In this document: in pieces, positions 54,133-64,000 of the stretch
Position numbering within the stretch: position 1 is the first letter of the stretch
How the letters are laid out: each line of letters begins with the position of its first letter
DNA from: Argyresthia goedartella
Taxonomy: Eukaryota > Arthropoda > Insecta > Lepidoptera > Argyresthiidae
Assembly: GCA_949825045.1 (NCBI GenBank)
Contig: OX463810.1
Location: 39,504,201 to 39,568,200 of the forward strand
Direction: 5' to 3'
Length of the DNA: 64,000 bases
The notes under the pieces: model-generated
Told to the model about the DNA's origin: nothing
The model's input: the letters and a program-made list of their open reading frames with translations, nothing else
Database searches by the model: none
Translations under genes and position numbers: made by a program

Positions 54133-54193
54133 GCAACTTATGGCGGATAGCGAGGTAGAGAAGAGGCCTGTACCCAGCAGTGGGTATGTGTGG
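54133..54193 (+). repeat. LINE/SINE 3' end split by BEL-3
   Basis: GAGGCCTGTACCCAGCAGTGGG leads to TGTGG, and after the BEL element continues as TGTGGGCTGATTGATGATGATGATGA (61769-61793). The uninterrupted form matches the CCAGCAGTGGGA...GGCTGATGATGATG end of abundant lepidopteran non-LTR elements, to my recollection. Confidence 0.7.
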
Positions 54194-54768
54194 TGTTTAA
54201 TATTTATGCGTCGGAAACGCACCGGTTTTTGTTGCGCGAATAGATCGCGAGTAATCGAGACATCACTAGCGAAAACGGCACTAGCAGCTGTCACTCGTAC
54301 CGGAACGAGATGTAAAATTGGAGGTTATCTTTCTCTTGGTCTGGTCTCATCGGTGAGAACATTAACATGGCGGCTCGGGCCCCGTGGCATTGATGGTATT
54401 TCGGTGTACCAATTGTAATACAGGCATCGGGCCTGGTCAGAGTGTAAATCTACCTCATAGCGTCGGGCTATTGATTGTAATTAGATTCGCGTCAGCGGTT
54501 GAGTGATTTGTGTTGTGAAGCACAGAGTCGTATTCGGACGGCGACTCCACGTCAGCAGGCAGCACGACAGCGAACGACGGCAAGAATTCAATCCATATCC
54601 TATCCTAACTGTGCCCCCTTTCCCGAATTCCTGTCTCGAATCGAGCCTACGATCTCCTGTCTACGGTGACAAGGTAATAACAATTTCATCATTCTTTTCT
54701 CTCACGTGCGGGCAGAGGCATACCCCCTCATGACTCCACGCCGTTCGGTAGGCGTGGGGAAGTAAACA
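54194..54768 (+). repeat. 5' LTR of BEL-3 (575 bp)
   Basis: TG/CA ends. Differences from the 3' LTR include AATAGATCG/AATCGATCG, AACGACGG/AACGATGG and TATCCTAAC/TATCCCAAC. Confidence 0.95.
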
Positions 54769-54771
54769 TTT

Positions 54772-54788
54772 TGGTAGCAGGAGCGCGG
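54772..54788 (+). other. Primer-binding site of BEL-3
   Basis: TGGTAGCAGGAGCGCGG lies 3 bp after the LTR, similar to the BEL-2 site (TGGTAGCCAGAGCGTGG). The tRNA species is undetermined. Confidence 0.7.
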
Positions 54789-55461
54789 TTTCCTAGTGGG
54801 AAATCATCGATTCACGGTTGTAGGGCTGCCTTTGTCACATTGTAATTGGGAGAAAAGAATATCTCAGATTGGCCGGCAATCTGTTTGGCAATAAGTCTGT
54901 GGTCGGTACCACAATTAAAGTTCATTTCGGTTAGTGAAAGTATAAGTGTCAATCTAGTTAATAATTATTATAAAATTGTAGTCGGAAACTACTGTTAGTG
55001 CGCATAAAAGATTGAACAGTCATTCTGCGAAGCCTAGATTGTATTACTTGCGATAGAACGTCGGGTTCTATAGTCCTACAGTGTTATTTCGGTTTACACA
55101 GCAGGGTCGGACTATTTAAGGGGTATTAAGCTGATTTTGCTGACCTCAAAGGAAGTGTGGTTCCCATCGGAGGGGGCCACTGCTAGAAAAATAGTTTTTT
55201 TTATAATCAAGTTTTGTGGGTTATTTTTGTATTGTGTTTTATGGTGGCATTCTCTAATTGATTTAGAGTGTATATTATAAGGTGTATGTCCACAGGGCGA
55301 CCATATTAATTATTGTTTAGGATTTAATTGTTTAGTGGTTGCCTTGGTTTTTACAACTTAGTTTTAATTTCTGTGCCCAGCGCTGACGGGAAAGTGCTGG
55401 TATCTGGCTGTGCTTAGTTCGGTAGTGAAGCATAGGACCAGAAACAATTAAATCGGTAACC

Positions 55462-57275
55462 ATGGCACCTTCGCCCTTGACGGTACTGCGATATGGTGTC
55501 CGTGAGGAGATGAGATGGCTCGCCCATACTCACAAGTATGTGGAGCGACCTGACATGGACGATGTCCTGCTCAAGCGTGTGGAGGACGCAATGACACGCG
55601 TCGGGAAGGTGTGTCGGCTGGCGGCGGAGGCTGAAGCCCTCGGGCTTACGGATGAGGCCTCGGTGGCTGCAGTGAAGCAGCTCTGCGCGGATGCTGACCA
55701 AGTGATGGAGTGCTTGGGCGACATCGAGCGTCGCGCCGAAAAAATTAAGCGGTCGCGTCGGGATGACCGCGGGGAGGTAGCGGAGACCCCCCCCCCTAAG
55801 GGTGTGGTTGGACGGCTTCCACACCTGGAGATTCCGGCCTTCGGTGGGGCAATTGATGAGTGGCCGGCATTCATCAATTTGTTCGATAGCCTGGTCCACG
55901 GTCGGGACGACCTGGACAGCGCCTACAAGTTGGCCCAGCTATTGATGGCACTGCGGGGTGAACCGAAGGAGTTGGTCGGTCACCTAACGGTTACGGCGGG
56001 CAATTATGAGATTGCCCGGGTCATATTGTTTGACCACTACCAACACAAACGGCGGTTGGTTGATGCGCAGCTGGGGAAGCTGTTCAGCATCCCAAGAGTA
56101 ACCCGGGATGTTGACATCCGGGTACAGGTGCTCAACCCTGTGCTGGTGGCCACTAAGGCCCTTCAGAACCTTGGTCTGCCGTTAGACCAATGGTCATATA
56201 TTGTGTTATATATGGTTTTGTCACGGTTGCCTGCAGCTGTTCAAAGTCGGTTTGAACAGCTGCATGGGGGCAGTAGCTCGGAACTGCCCACGCTCGTCCA
56301 ATTAACGGAGTTTTTGGAGGGTGAATGCAGGCGATGCGACACCATGGATTCGGAGGCCAGTGTGCAGCGCCAACCCACGCGGATGCGGGAGGGGCCGCGC
56401 CCCCCACCCCCACGGGGGGGTGGTCGGTCAAAACAATTTGGCGCTTTGAGTGCCGCGCCGTCGGGTGACGGCTGTGCGCACTGCGACAGTGCCGGTCATG
56501 AAGTGACCAGTTGCGCCAACTTTAAGGCGCTCGGTGTGGCTGCCCGCAGGAAGGTGGTCTTCCGCCACCGATTGTGTTTCGGTTGTTTGGGGCCGCACCA
56601 GCTGAGCGAGTGCTCACGCGCGTCCCCCTGTGAGTGCTGCGGTGGCAGGCACCACGTCGTGTTGTGCCTGAGCCGGTCAGGCCCATCGGACGGCCACCAG
56701 GGCCGGACTCAGATTGGTCGGTCACAGGGCCCAACCAGGGCCGGACCCAGTCCCCCTCCGGGCAACGGGAGTCACCAACGGGGTGACTGGGGTACCCGCG
56801 GACGGGACCCCCCCCGAGGGGAAGGGGGCAGCGCGGGGGGTAACAGGCGGGATAGCCGGGGTTCGGTCGCCGCTATCCAGGGCCAGCGAGGACTTCGGGC
56901 CGCTGGCTCACCGCGTGTTACGGGCGGGTGTCAGATGGCACCTGTGAGTGGCGCGAAGGCTGGGAGCCCACCACCTTCTGCGCCACCCTGCCCGTCGCTC
57001 TGGGAGGCGAACAGGGAGGCGAACAGTCGGATGTCGCCCCCATTCTTAGAGCGCCCCAGGTTAGATCCGCTCTTCCCCTCCACCCACGGTGGCCACCGGG
57101 CACACCGTTCACAGTCCGGTATGGTCGGGTACCGGGACAGCGAGGGGCCTATTATGCGGGTTGGGACCCCCTGACGTACATGCGGTCTGATATGCCACCG
57201 GTGGCATATCAGCAGCCGAGTTACCAGGCCGACGGGGGTCCCAGCGGGTTCGGATCCCGCGGAGGTTCCCGCTAG
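55462..57275 (+). pseudogene. gag: BEL-3 gag, one frameshift near the end
   Basis: It starts MAPSPLTVLRYGVREEM after a ~690-bp leader with several AT-rich stretches. A DUF1759-like core (PAFGGAIDEWPAFINLFDS) is followed by knuckles CAHCDSAGHEVTSC, CFGCLGPHQLSEC and CECCGGRHHVVLC, and a Pro/Gly/Arg-rich tail. The frame ends at TGA 57172. The homologous C-terminus (GWDPLTY...GSRGGSR) lies in the next frame and ends at TAG 57273-57275, so a one-base shift occurred at about 57090-57140. The terminal TAG is in frame with pol. It has no stop within the first 570 codons. Confidence 0.88.
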
Positions 57276-57320
57276 GGACACGCCGCCCACTTACAGGGTG
57301 CCGCCACTCCACAGACGGTC

Positions 57321-60300
57321 ATGCTCCCCACCGCCTCGGTGATAGCATGGAGTTCGGACGGCAAATCATGTGTGGCACGAGCACTATTGGACTCGGGGGC
57401 CCAGGGGTGCTTAGTCTCGTGCAACCTTGTAAGACGGTTGGGCATTTCGGTAAGGGAGTATCCACATTCCATTCGGGGAATTGGGAACACGGAAGTCGGT
57501 TCCGTTAAGGGAGTATGTCGGATTACTCTCTCGTCACGGGTGGATTCATCGGTGAATCTGACGGTCACGGCATTAGTCATGCCTAATGTGATGGGCTCAC
57601 ACCCTCACGTACGGTTGTCACCCTCGGTGCGACAGTTGGTCGCTGGGTTGTCACTGGCTGACCCGGAGTTCGATATTCCGGGCCCAGTGGACATTTTATT
57701 GGGTGTCGATGCCTTGGGATACCTGTTAGTGCCAGGTGTCCACGTGTTGCAGGCGACTGGTCTGGTTTCGGTCAACACCAGACTGGGCCATGCGGTAATG
57801 GGTCCGGTCATGCCGGCTGCCCCTCGCCTAGCGACTCGTAGTCCCTTATTCGGTTCTGTACTCTCGGAGGTGATACAGAAGTTTTGGGAGGTGGAGGAAC
57901 CACCTACGGTACGCCGGTTGGACCCGGTTGAAGAAGAGTGTGAACAGTTTTATCGGAACAATACTGGTCGCCTTCGGTCAGGTCGATTTCTCACACGTCT
58001 TCCATTTCGGAGTGATCGCCCACCGCTGGGCAGTTCACACCATGCAGCCGAGACGCGGCTTCTGTCGATGGAACGACGCATGAAGCGTGACGGGATTTTC
58101 CGGCAGAAGTACGTCGACTTCATGCGGGAATACGAGTCGCTCGGCCACATGTCGGTTTCGGGTATCGACTGGAAGCGTGAAGACCACTGCTTCCTGCCCC
58201 ATCACGCGGTCTTGAGGACCCCGAAGGGCAAAATACGGGTGGTGTTCGATGGATCGGCGTCAACATCTAACGGCATGAACCTGAACCAGTGTTTGCATTC
58301 AGGGCCGAAGTTGAATCATGACATCGCGGATGTTATCACACGGTTCCGTCGACACAATGTTGTGTTTGTAGCTGACATCCGGATGATGTTTAGATAGACG
58401 GTCATTCACCCTGACGATAGACGGTATCAGCTGATACTGTGGCGAGAGAGCCCAGATCAGCCCATCAGGTTGTACGAGCTGAACACCAACACGTACGGGC
58501 TACGGTCTAGTCCTTATTTGGCGATTCGCACTCTGCGGGAGTTAGCGGATCGAGAACGGTTAAATTTCCCTAGAGGAGCAGCGATCCTGGAGCAGGATCT
58601 CTACAAGGACGATATCTGTACCGGTGCAGATTCCGTAGACGAGGCGCTCGCTCGACGGGACGAGCTAGTTGAGCTCTTACGGGGTGGAGGTTACGAGCTC
58701 CGGAAATGGATGTCGAACTCTCCAGAGTTACTGACTGGTCTTCCGGATGACTACCAGCAGGATCCCCACGTTTTTGAAAATTTGGAAAATCCAAATATGT
58801 TGTCGGTATTAGGCGTCCAGTACCAGCCGGTGTCAGACATGTTCTCGTATCGGGTCGAGTGGACACCCCGAAGGTCTGGACGAAACGGAACGTCCTCTCA
58901 ACGGTGGCTAGGACATTTGATCCAAACGGGTGGATCACCCCGGTAACGTTTCAGCTCAAGTGTTTTATGCAGCAATTGTGGTCTGCTGAGCTGAAATGGG
59001 ACGACCCGATCGGCGGGTCATTGAGCTCAGAGTGGGACTCGTTCTTTTCGACCCTCCCTGGCATCAATCGGATTTCACTGCCACGGAGGTTGGTCCCCAC
59101 CAAACGATACACCGCCACCCTGCATGGGTTTTGCGATGCCTCGGAGAAGGGCTACGGAGCTGCGGTGTATCTGCGTACGGTCGACTCCTCGGGGGAGGTT
59201 GATGTGCGGTTGGTCATGGCCAAGAGCAAGGTGGCGCCGTTGCGCACTCGCCTGACCATTCCCAAGTTAGAGCTTTCGGGAGCGGCTCTCCTGACTCGTC
59301 TGCTCAACCACACGATGACGGTTCTTCGTGAGTCAATAGCGTTGGAAGATACGGTCTACGCTTGGACGGACAGCCAGATCGTGTTATGCTGGCTGAAGGC
59401 TTCAGTTCACAAGCTGGAGATTTTTGTGGCGAATCGGGTTTCGCAGATTTTGACTTCGCAGGTTCCCTTAATCTGGAGACATGTTCCAGGGGAAATGAAC
59501 CCAGCAGACTGTGCGTCTCGTGGGTGTCACGCTCCGGAGTTGGTTGGACATCCCTTGTGGTGGGGTCCAAAATGGTTGACTCAAGCCGAATCGGATTGGC
59601 CACTGAGTCCACGCGTTACCACGGCGAACGGCGCCTTGACAGTCGGTGTCTGTACGACGCAACCAGAGCCGGAAGAGGAGTTCAGCCTGCTGGAACGGTA
59701 CAGCTCGCTCGACAAGCTGGTCAATGTGACCGCCTGGATCTGCCGATTTGCGCGGAATTGTCGGAATTCTGAGGCGCAACGAGTGCGGACACAGGTCCTG
59801 ACACCACGGGAACGGAACCATGTGTTGTTCGTATTGGTACGGAACGTGCAGACGGTGCACTTTAAGTCCGAATTGGACATTCTGAGACGCGGACGCGTCC
59901 AACTGAAGGGAGCTGTGGCTCGGCTCAACCCGTTTATTGACCCTCACGGATTGCTGAGGGTAGGAGGTCGGCTGCGGAATGCCAACCTGCCTTATGCGGC
60001 TCGCCACCCGTTGTTACTCCCTAGGACAGGGAAGTTGGTCGAACTGTTGATACAGGATCGACACATTCGGAATGGGCATGTCGGATGCCAAGCCTTGATG
60101 GCGTTTCTCCAGCGCGAGTTCTGGATTCTATCGGGAAGACGCTTAGTGCGTAGCGTCGTATTTCGGTGCCTGCCTTGCTATCGGGCCAAGGCGGCTACGA
60201 TGCAGCCCCAGATGGGCGATTTGCCCTCGGATAGGGTTAACGAAATCCGGCCCTTTGCGGGTGTCGGAACGGATTTCGCGGGACCATTCATGGTCAAGTC

Positions 60301-61162
60301 TTCACAGCTACGGAACGCCAGATTAGTGAAGGCATACCTGTGCGTCTTCGTGTGCTTGGCCACGAAGGCAGTCCACTTGGAGGTGGTCAGTGACCTCACT
60401 ACGGAGGCATTTATCGCTTGTCTATATCGGTTCGTCTCACGAAGGGGCCTCCCGACATTAATCCGTTCGGACAACGGAACAAATTTTGTCGGAGCCAGGC
60501 GATATCTGCAGGAGGTCACTCAATTCCTGAACGGTAATCAGGACGCCATCGGTACGGCTTGCTCCCGACGAGGGATTGAATGGGTTTTCAGTCCGCCGGG
60601 ATGTCCTCATTGGGGAGGAATATTTGAGGCTGCGGTTAAATCGGCTAAGTCGCACCTGACGAGGATCATCGGTGAGACCTCTCTACGCTTTGAAGAGCTT
60701 GCGACGCTGTTCTGTAAAATTGAAATGACACTGAACTCGCGTCCGTTGTGCCCGCTCAGTTCGGATCCAAATGATTTGGAAGCGTTGACGCCGGGTCACT
60801 TCCTGATAGGTCAGCCCCTTAACGCCCTGCCAGAATACCCATTCGGTGATGTTAAGTTAAGTCGGTTAACTAGGTGGCAGATGTTGCAGCAGATGGCTCA
60901 AGATTTTTGGAAACGGTGGTCCCTTGAGTACTTGCACATCTTGCAGCAACGCCTTAAGTGGACTGACCGGACGAGCCCCCCTCAAGTCGGTGATTTGGTG
61001 CTGATTAGAGATGCGAACCTGCCATCATTGAGATGGAGACGAGGACGGATCGTCAATTTGTAGCCGGGTCGGGATGGCACGCCTCGATCAGCAGAAGTCA
61101 AGGTGGGGGACTCGGTCCTCAAGAGAGCGGTCGCAACACTTTCTCGCCTTCCTATTGATTAG
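57321..61162 (+). pseudogene. pol: BEL-3 pol, two TAG stops and a frameshift
   Basis: Homologous end to end with BEL-1 pol. The retropepsin (LLDSGAQ) and RT start are followed by TAG at 58395-58397 within MMFR-stop-TVIHP, where BEL-1 has Gln (CAG). The frame continues with the YVDD box changed to YKDD (EQDLYKDDICTGA), then a one-base deletion near 58856. The second frame holds RNase H (HGFCDASE, AWTDSQIVLCWL), the integrase zinc module, GTDFAGPF, IRSDNGTNF and HWGGIFE. A TAG at 61061-61063 follows RGRIVNL, and the C-terminal block resumes to the natural stop at 61160-61162. It is not functional as it stands. Confidence 0.9.
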
Positions 61163-61189
61163 GGACAGGTTCGGGCCTGTCCGGGCGGG
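61163..61189 (+). promoter_or_regulatory. Conserved hairpin plus purine-rich tract (BEL-3)
   Basis: GGACAGG (61163-61169), loop TTCGGG and CCTGTCC (61176-61182) follow directly after the pol stop, then GGGCGGG (61183-61189), four bases before the LTR. The stem matches BEL-1/2 while the loop differs. Confidence 0.65.
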
Positions 61190-61193
61190 TGAC

Positions 61194-61768
61194 TGTTTAA
61201 TATTTATGCGTCGGAAACGCACCGGTTTTTGTTGCGCGAATCGATCGCGAGTAATCGAGACATCACTAGCGAAAACGGCACTAGCAGCTGTCACTCGTAC
61301 CGGAACGAGATGTAAAATTGGAGGTTATCTTTCTCTTGGTCTGGTCTCATCGGTGAGAACATTAACATGGCGGCTCGGGCCCCGTGGCATTGATGGTATT
61401 TCGGTGTACCAATTGTAATACAGGCATCGGGCCTGGTCAGAGTGTAAATCTACCTCATAGCGTCGGGCTATTGATTGTAATTAGATTCGCGTCAGCGGTT
61501 GAGTGATTTGTGTTGTGAAGCACAGAGTCGTATTCGGACGGCGACTCCACGTCAGCAGGCAGCACGACAGCGAACGATGGCAAGAATTCAATCCATATCC
61601 TATCCCAACTGTGCCCCCTTTTCCGAATTCCTGTCTCGAATCGAGCCTACGATCTCCTGTCTACGGTGACAAGGTAATAACAATTTCATCATTCTTTTCT
61701 CTCACGTGCGGGCAGAGGCATACCCCCTCATGACTCCACGCCGTTCGGTAGGCGTGGGGAAGTAAACA
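61194..61768 (+). repeat. 3' LTR of BEL-3 (575 bp)
   Basis: TGTTTAA to GTAAACA, followed by TGTGG. Confidence 0.95.
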
Positions 61769-61793
61769 TGTGGGCTGATTGATGATGATGATG

Positions 61794-63668
61794 AGCCTAT
61801 TTATCCAGCTAGGTGCCGGTCACCACCTTTATGCTTTAAATAGGTCCATCGACCCTATCTGCTATAGCAGGATACCGCTGGTGCTGCCGCGAACTCTGTG
61901 CATTAGTGAGGCCACGCGTTTTCTTATTATTGCATGAAACCCGTCCGTGCGGGCTTCTGCAAACATGCCTGACGCACTACAAAATCGCGGCAACCCCAGC
62001 AGCATCCTAAATCCGTTATTGTACTGGACTCGAAGGGCTTTTATGAACTTTTGAGTATAGCTGACCCACAGGCTGCTCGTGTAAAAGGATTGGCAGTAAG
62101 CCTTAAACAAAGTAATTTTTACTTGATGTGTGCAACGAGCAAACCTGCGCGCCAGCATGTTCACCCTCACCGCCAACGCCCTCCGTTCCCTATCAATGTC
62201 CAGGTCGTCTCTCAGGTCATTGGTTACAATGTGTCCCAGATATTTAAAGTTTGTAACACTCAGTAACTCCTGACCGTACAATTTTATAGGAGGCACATTA
62301 TTAGGCGACTTAGTTCCCTTCTTAAATATCATCACTTCAGTCTTTAACATTATATCGTAATCCATGGGTCTCAGCATATGACTCACAAGTACTTAAAAGA
62401 TTTCTCAATCCTCTCACTGATAGACTCAGCAGCACCATGTCATCGGCATAGCTTATGTTATTCGCACTTTTCCCACTTACATAGCAACCCGCATGCATGC
62501 TGCTGAGCCCACCAATGAGATTATTTACATATAAGTTGAAAAGCTTCGGAGACGTGAGTCCCCACTGTCTCACTCCGCATTCCAATTTGTACTTTTCAGA
62601 GTAAGCACTCCACCACCTGACTCTGTTCATCTGATGGCCATACCAATATTTAAGTATATTTACAGTTTCCATCTGTAGGTTTGCTTGTCGACACTTATCC
62701 CACAGGTTATCATAAGAGACTAAATCGAAGGCCTTCGAGAGATCTAAAAAACATGCATATACATTAGTGTTTCTTTCAGTATAGTATCTTACAGTGTGCT
62801 TGAGAGCCAGTATCGCACTTTCTGTAGACAATCCAGACCTAGACCCAAATTGTCCATCATTAAGCTGGAGATGCTTATCCAGTTGGTCGTCAAGTAAGCC
62901 ATCAAATACTTTAGCCAGTACCTTTGCGAGTGAGATAGGTATGTAGTTGTTAGTATCTGATACGTCTCCTGTCTTGTTTTTTACTATAGGTACCACGATA
63001 GTCTCCATAATATCCTGTGGGAGATATTCATGTTTCACACAAAACGTATAGAACATTGACAGAATTCTGGGGAGATGAACTCCCGCGTGCTGTATATGTT
63101 CAATGCTGAGCTCGTCATGCCTGGGTGATTTTCCACGTGTCATGTTGTTTACAATGAACGCCACTTGTTTGGTTGTAAAACTAGTCTTATTGTCCCGTTC
63201 ACAACAGCGCTCAACATGGATCACACTGTGCTTTGGCACTAAGGGTGATTCCACTTTAAAATGTTTACAGAATAGTTCAGCTATATCCTTCGGTTCTCCT
63301 GCACCATTTACAGACACTGGTAAACTAGTTTTGGGGTTTAACTTTTTAGTACATTTCCAAAAATTAGAAAAGTTTTTTGCTTGTCGATATGTCGCTATTA
63401 GGTCCATTTTGATCTGTTCCTGATTATTTTGGCACCATTTGAGCTTGGATTTGAAAAATTTTCTACTGTCACACATTTCTTGGTAAATAGGCCCTAATTT
63501 AGGCTTGCCGTAGTCAATCCATTGTTGAAACTTCAGTCTGGCAAGTGAATGTGACTCTCTAACATGTCTATTCCATCCTGTAACATACTTTTTCTTAACT
63601 GGATTTTTATTACGGCTGAGCATTGCTGATTCACTTTCCGCTATTACGGAGCATGCTATCGAGCTCAA
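61794..63668 (-). mobile_element. LINE, minus strand, RT-bearing, one frameshift
   Basis: On the minus strand the frame from 63668 shows an RT with KSPRHDELSIEHI, YIPISLAKVLAKVFD, motif A as FLDLSKAFDLVSYDNLW (catalytic Asp present) and ISYADDMVLLS. A one-base frame change near 62350-62380 lies after GLRYNVK and before KTEVMIF. The rest runs to 61862 (FKYLGHIVTN, LWVSYTQK, YNNGFRMLLGLPRFCSASGMF). In the RQG...SP motif the Gly is Trp (RQWGLTSP). The 3' UTR of ~70 bp ends next to the (GAT)n tail of the plus-strand element. The endonuclease was not identified upstream (63669-64000). Clade not assigned. Confidence 0.8.
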
Positions 63669-63924
63669 ATTAGTCCAATGGCTTGTGCATCACAGAACGT
63701 GATGTGAAAAGCAAGTTGGGATATTTAGGGCTTTCCCTTAAAGCGCCACTGCTGCTGCCGGCAGGAGGCTGCCTAATTAAACTCGGTAACAACGCACAAG
63801 CTGTGCGGATTCACTTTGTCATCGGCTTGCCGACCTGTGTTTGACTACCTTCGTGTTTGTAGCCAAATCATTCGTGCTTGTTGACGAGCAACTATAATGT
63901 TCACTTCCCTATTCGTATCCAAAT
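63669..63924. other. No intact frame; possibly upstream LINE remains
   Basis: Minus-strand reading has frequent stops and no endonuclease motif. Composition is mixed. Confidence 0.4.
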
Positions 63925-64000
63925 GCCATAAAGGTTCTTATACATAAACATATACATAAACATTTATAGGCACACACATTGCCTAGGATAGCCTGAGTCG
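63925..64000 (-). repeat. SINE tail fragment at window edge
   Basis: AAACATTTATAGGCACACACATTG and GGATAGCCTGAGTCG on the plus strand resemble the reverse complement of the SINE 3' body at 24600-24700 and 51500. Cut by the window end. Confidence 0.45.

Larger units (their letters stand above)
54194..61768 (+). mobile_element. BEL/Pao LTR retrotransposon BEL-3, full length, mutated
   Basis: Two 575-bp LTRs (about four differences by eye) begin TGTTTAA and end GTAAACA, flanked by TGTGG (54189-54193 and 61769-61773). Total 7,575 bp. It is related to BEL-1/2 along gag and pol but clearly a separate family with different LTRs. Gag and pol each carry a frameshift and pol has two premature TAG codons, so the copy is defective although its LTRs are young. 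Confidence 0.95.

Overview
The window looks like a transposon-dense, probably gene-free piece of insect DNA, most likely lepidopteran. That assignment is inference. It rests on several tRNA-headed SINE families, LINE/SINE 3' ends with a CCAGCAGTGGG-like block and a (GAT)n tail, BEL/Pao, copia and piggyBac elements, and AT-rich spacers with TAACATAACAT-type runs. I found no convincing host protein gene, rRNA, functional tRNA or CRISPR array.

Layout. Positions 1-5023 hold three tandem 1,698-bp copies of part of a dead HARBI1/PIF-type (DDE_Tnp_4) transposase gene. The last copy is split by a BEL/Pao element (BEL-1, 5024-10138, TSD CATAT), and its SWIM zinc-finger tail resumes at 10139-10557. From 10.5 to 29.8 kb come SINE remnants, a 762-bp long-inverted-repeat element, a piggyBac (14563-17118, TSD TTAA) inside a 5'-truncated LINE, a MITE, and a second 5'-truncated LINE (26378-27483). 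A copia element with apparently matching 220-bp LTRs and TSD CAAAG occupies 29856-33717; its RT core is deleted. Positions 34-43 kb hold a SINE with a 13-bp TSD, LINE relics, and a nearly whole LINE with endonuclease and RT (38374-41532). BEL-2 (43385-48288, minus strand, TSD TAGGT) has an intact gag and a pol with two large in-frame deletions. Positions 48-54 kb hold more LINE and SINE relics, a 52-bp palindrome and a second MITE copy. BEL-3 (54194-61768, TSD TGTGG) is full length but mutated, and a minus-strand LINE follows (61794-63668).

What ties it together is a set of three BEL/Pao copies from two related lineages. In all of them gag and pol lie in one frame separated by a single UAG, and alignable coding sequence continues across the stop, which suggests stop-codon readthrough. 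All three also have a conserved stem with a variable loop between the pol stop and the purine-rich tract. BEL-1 (intact pol, gag lost) and BEL-2 (intact gag, RT lost) are complementary defective copies of nearly the same coding sequence in inverted orientation about 33 kb apart.

All identity and divergence statements come from reading by eye; no alignment or database search was run.
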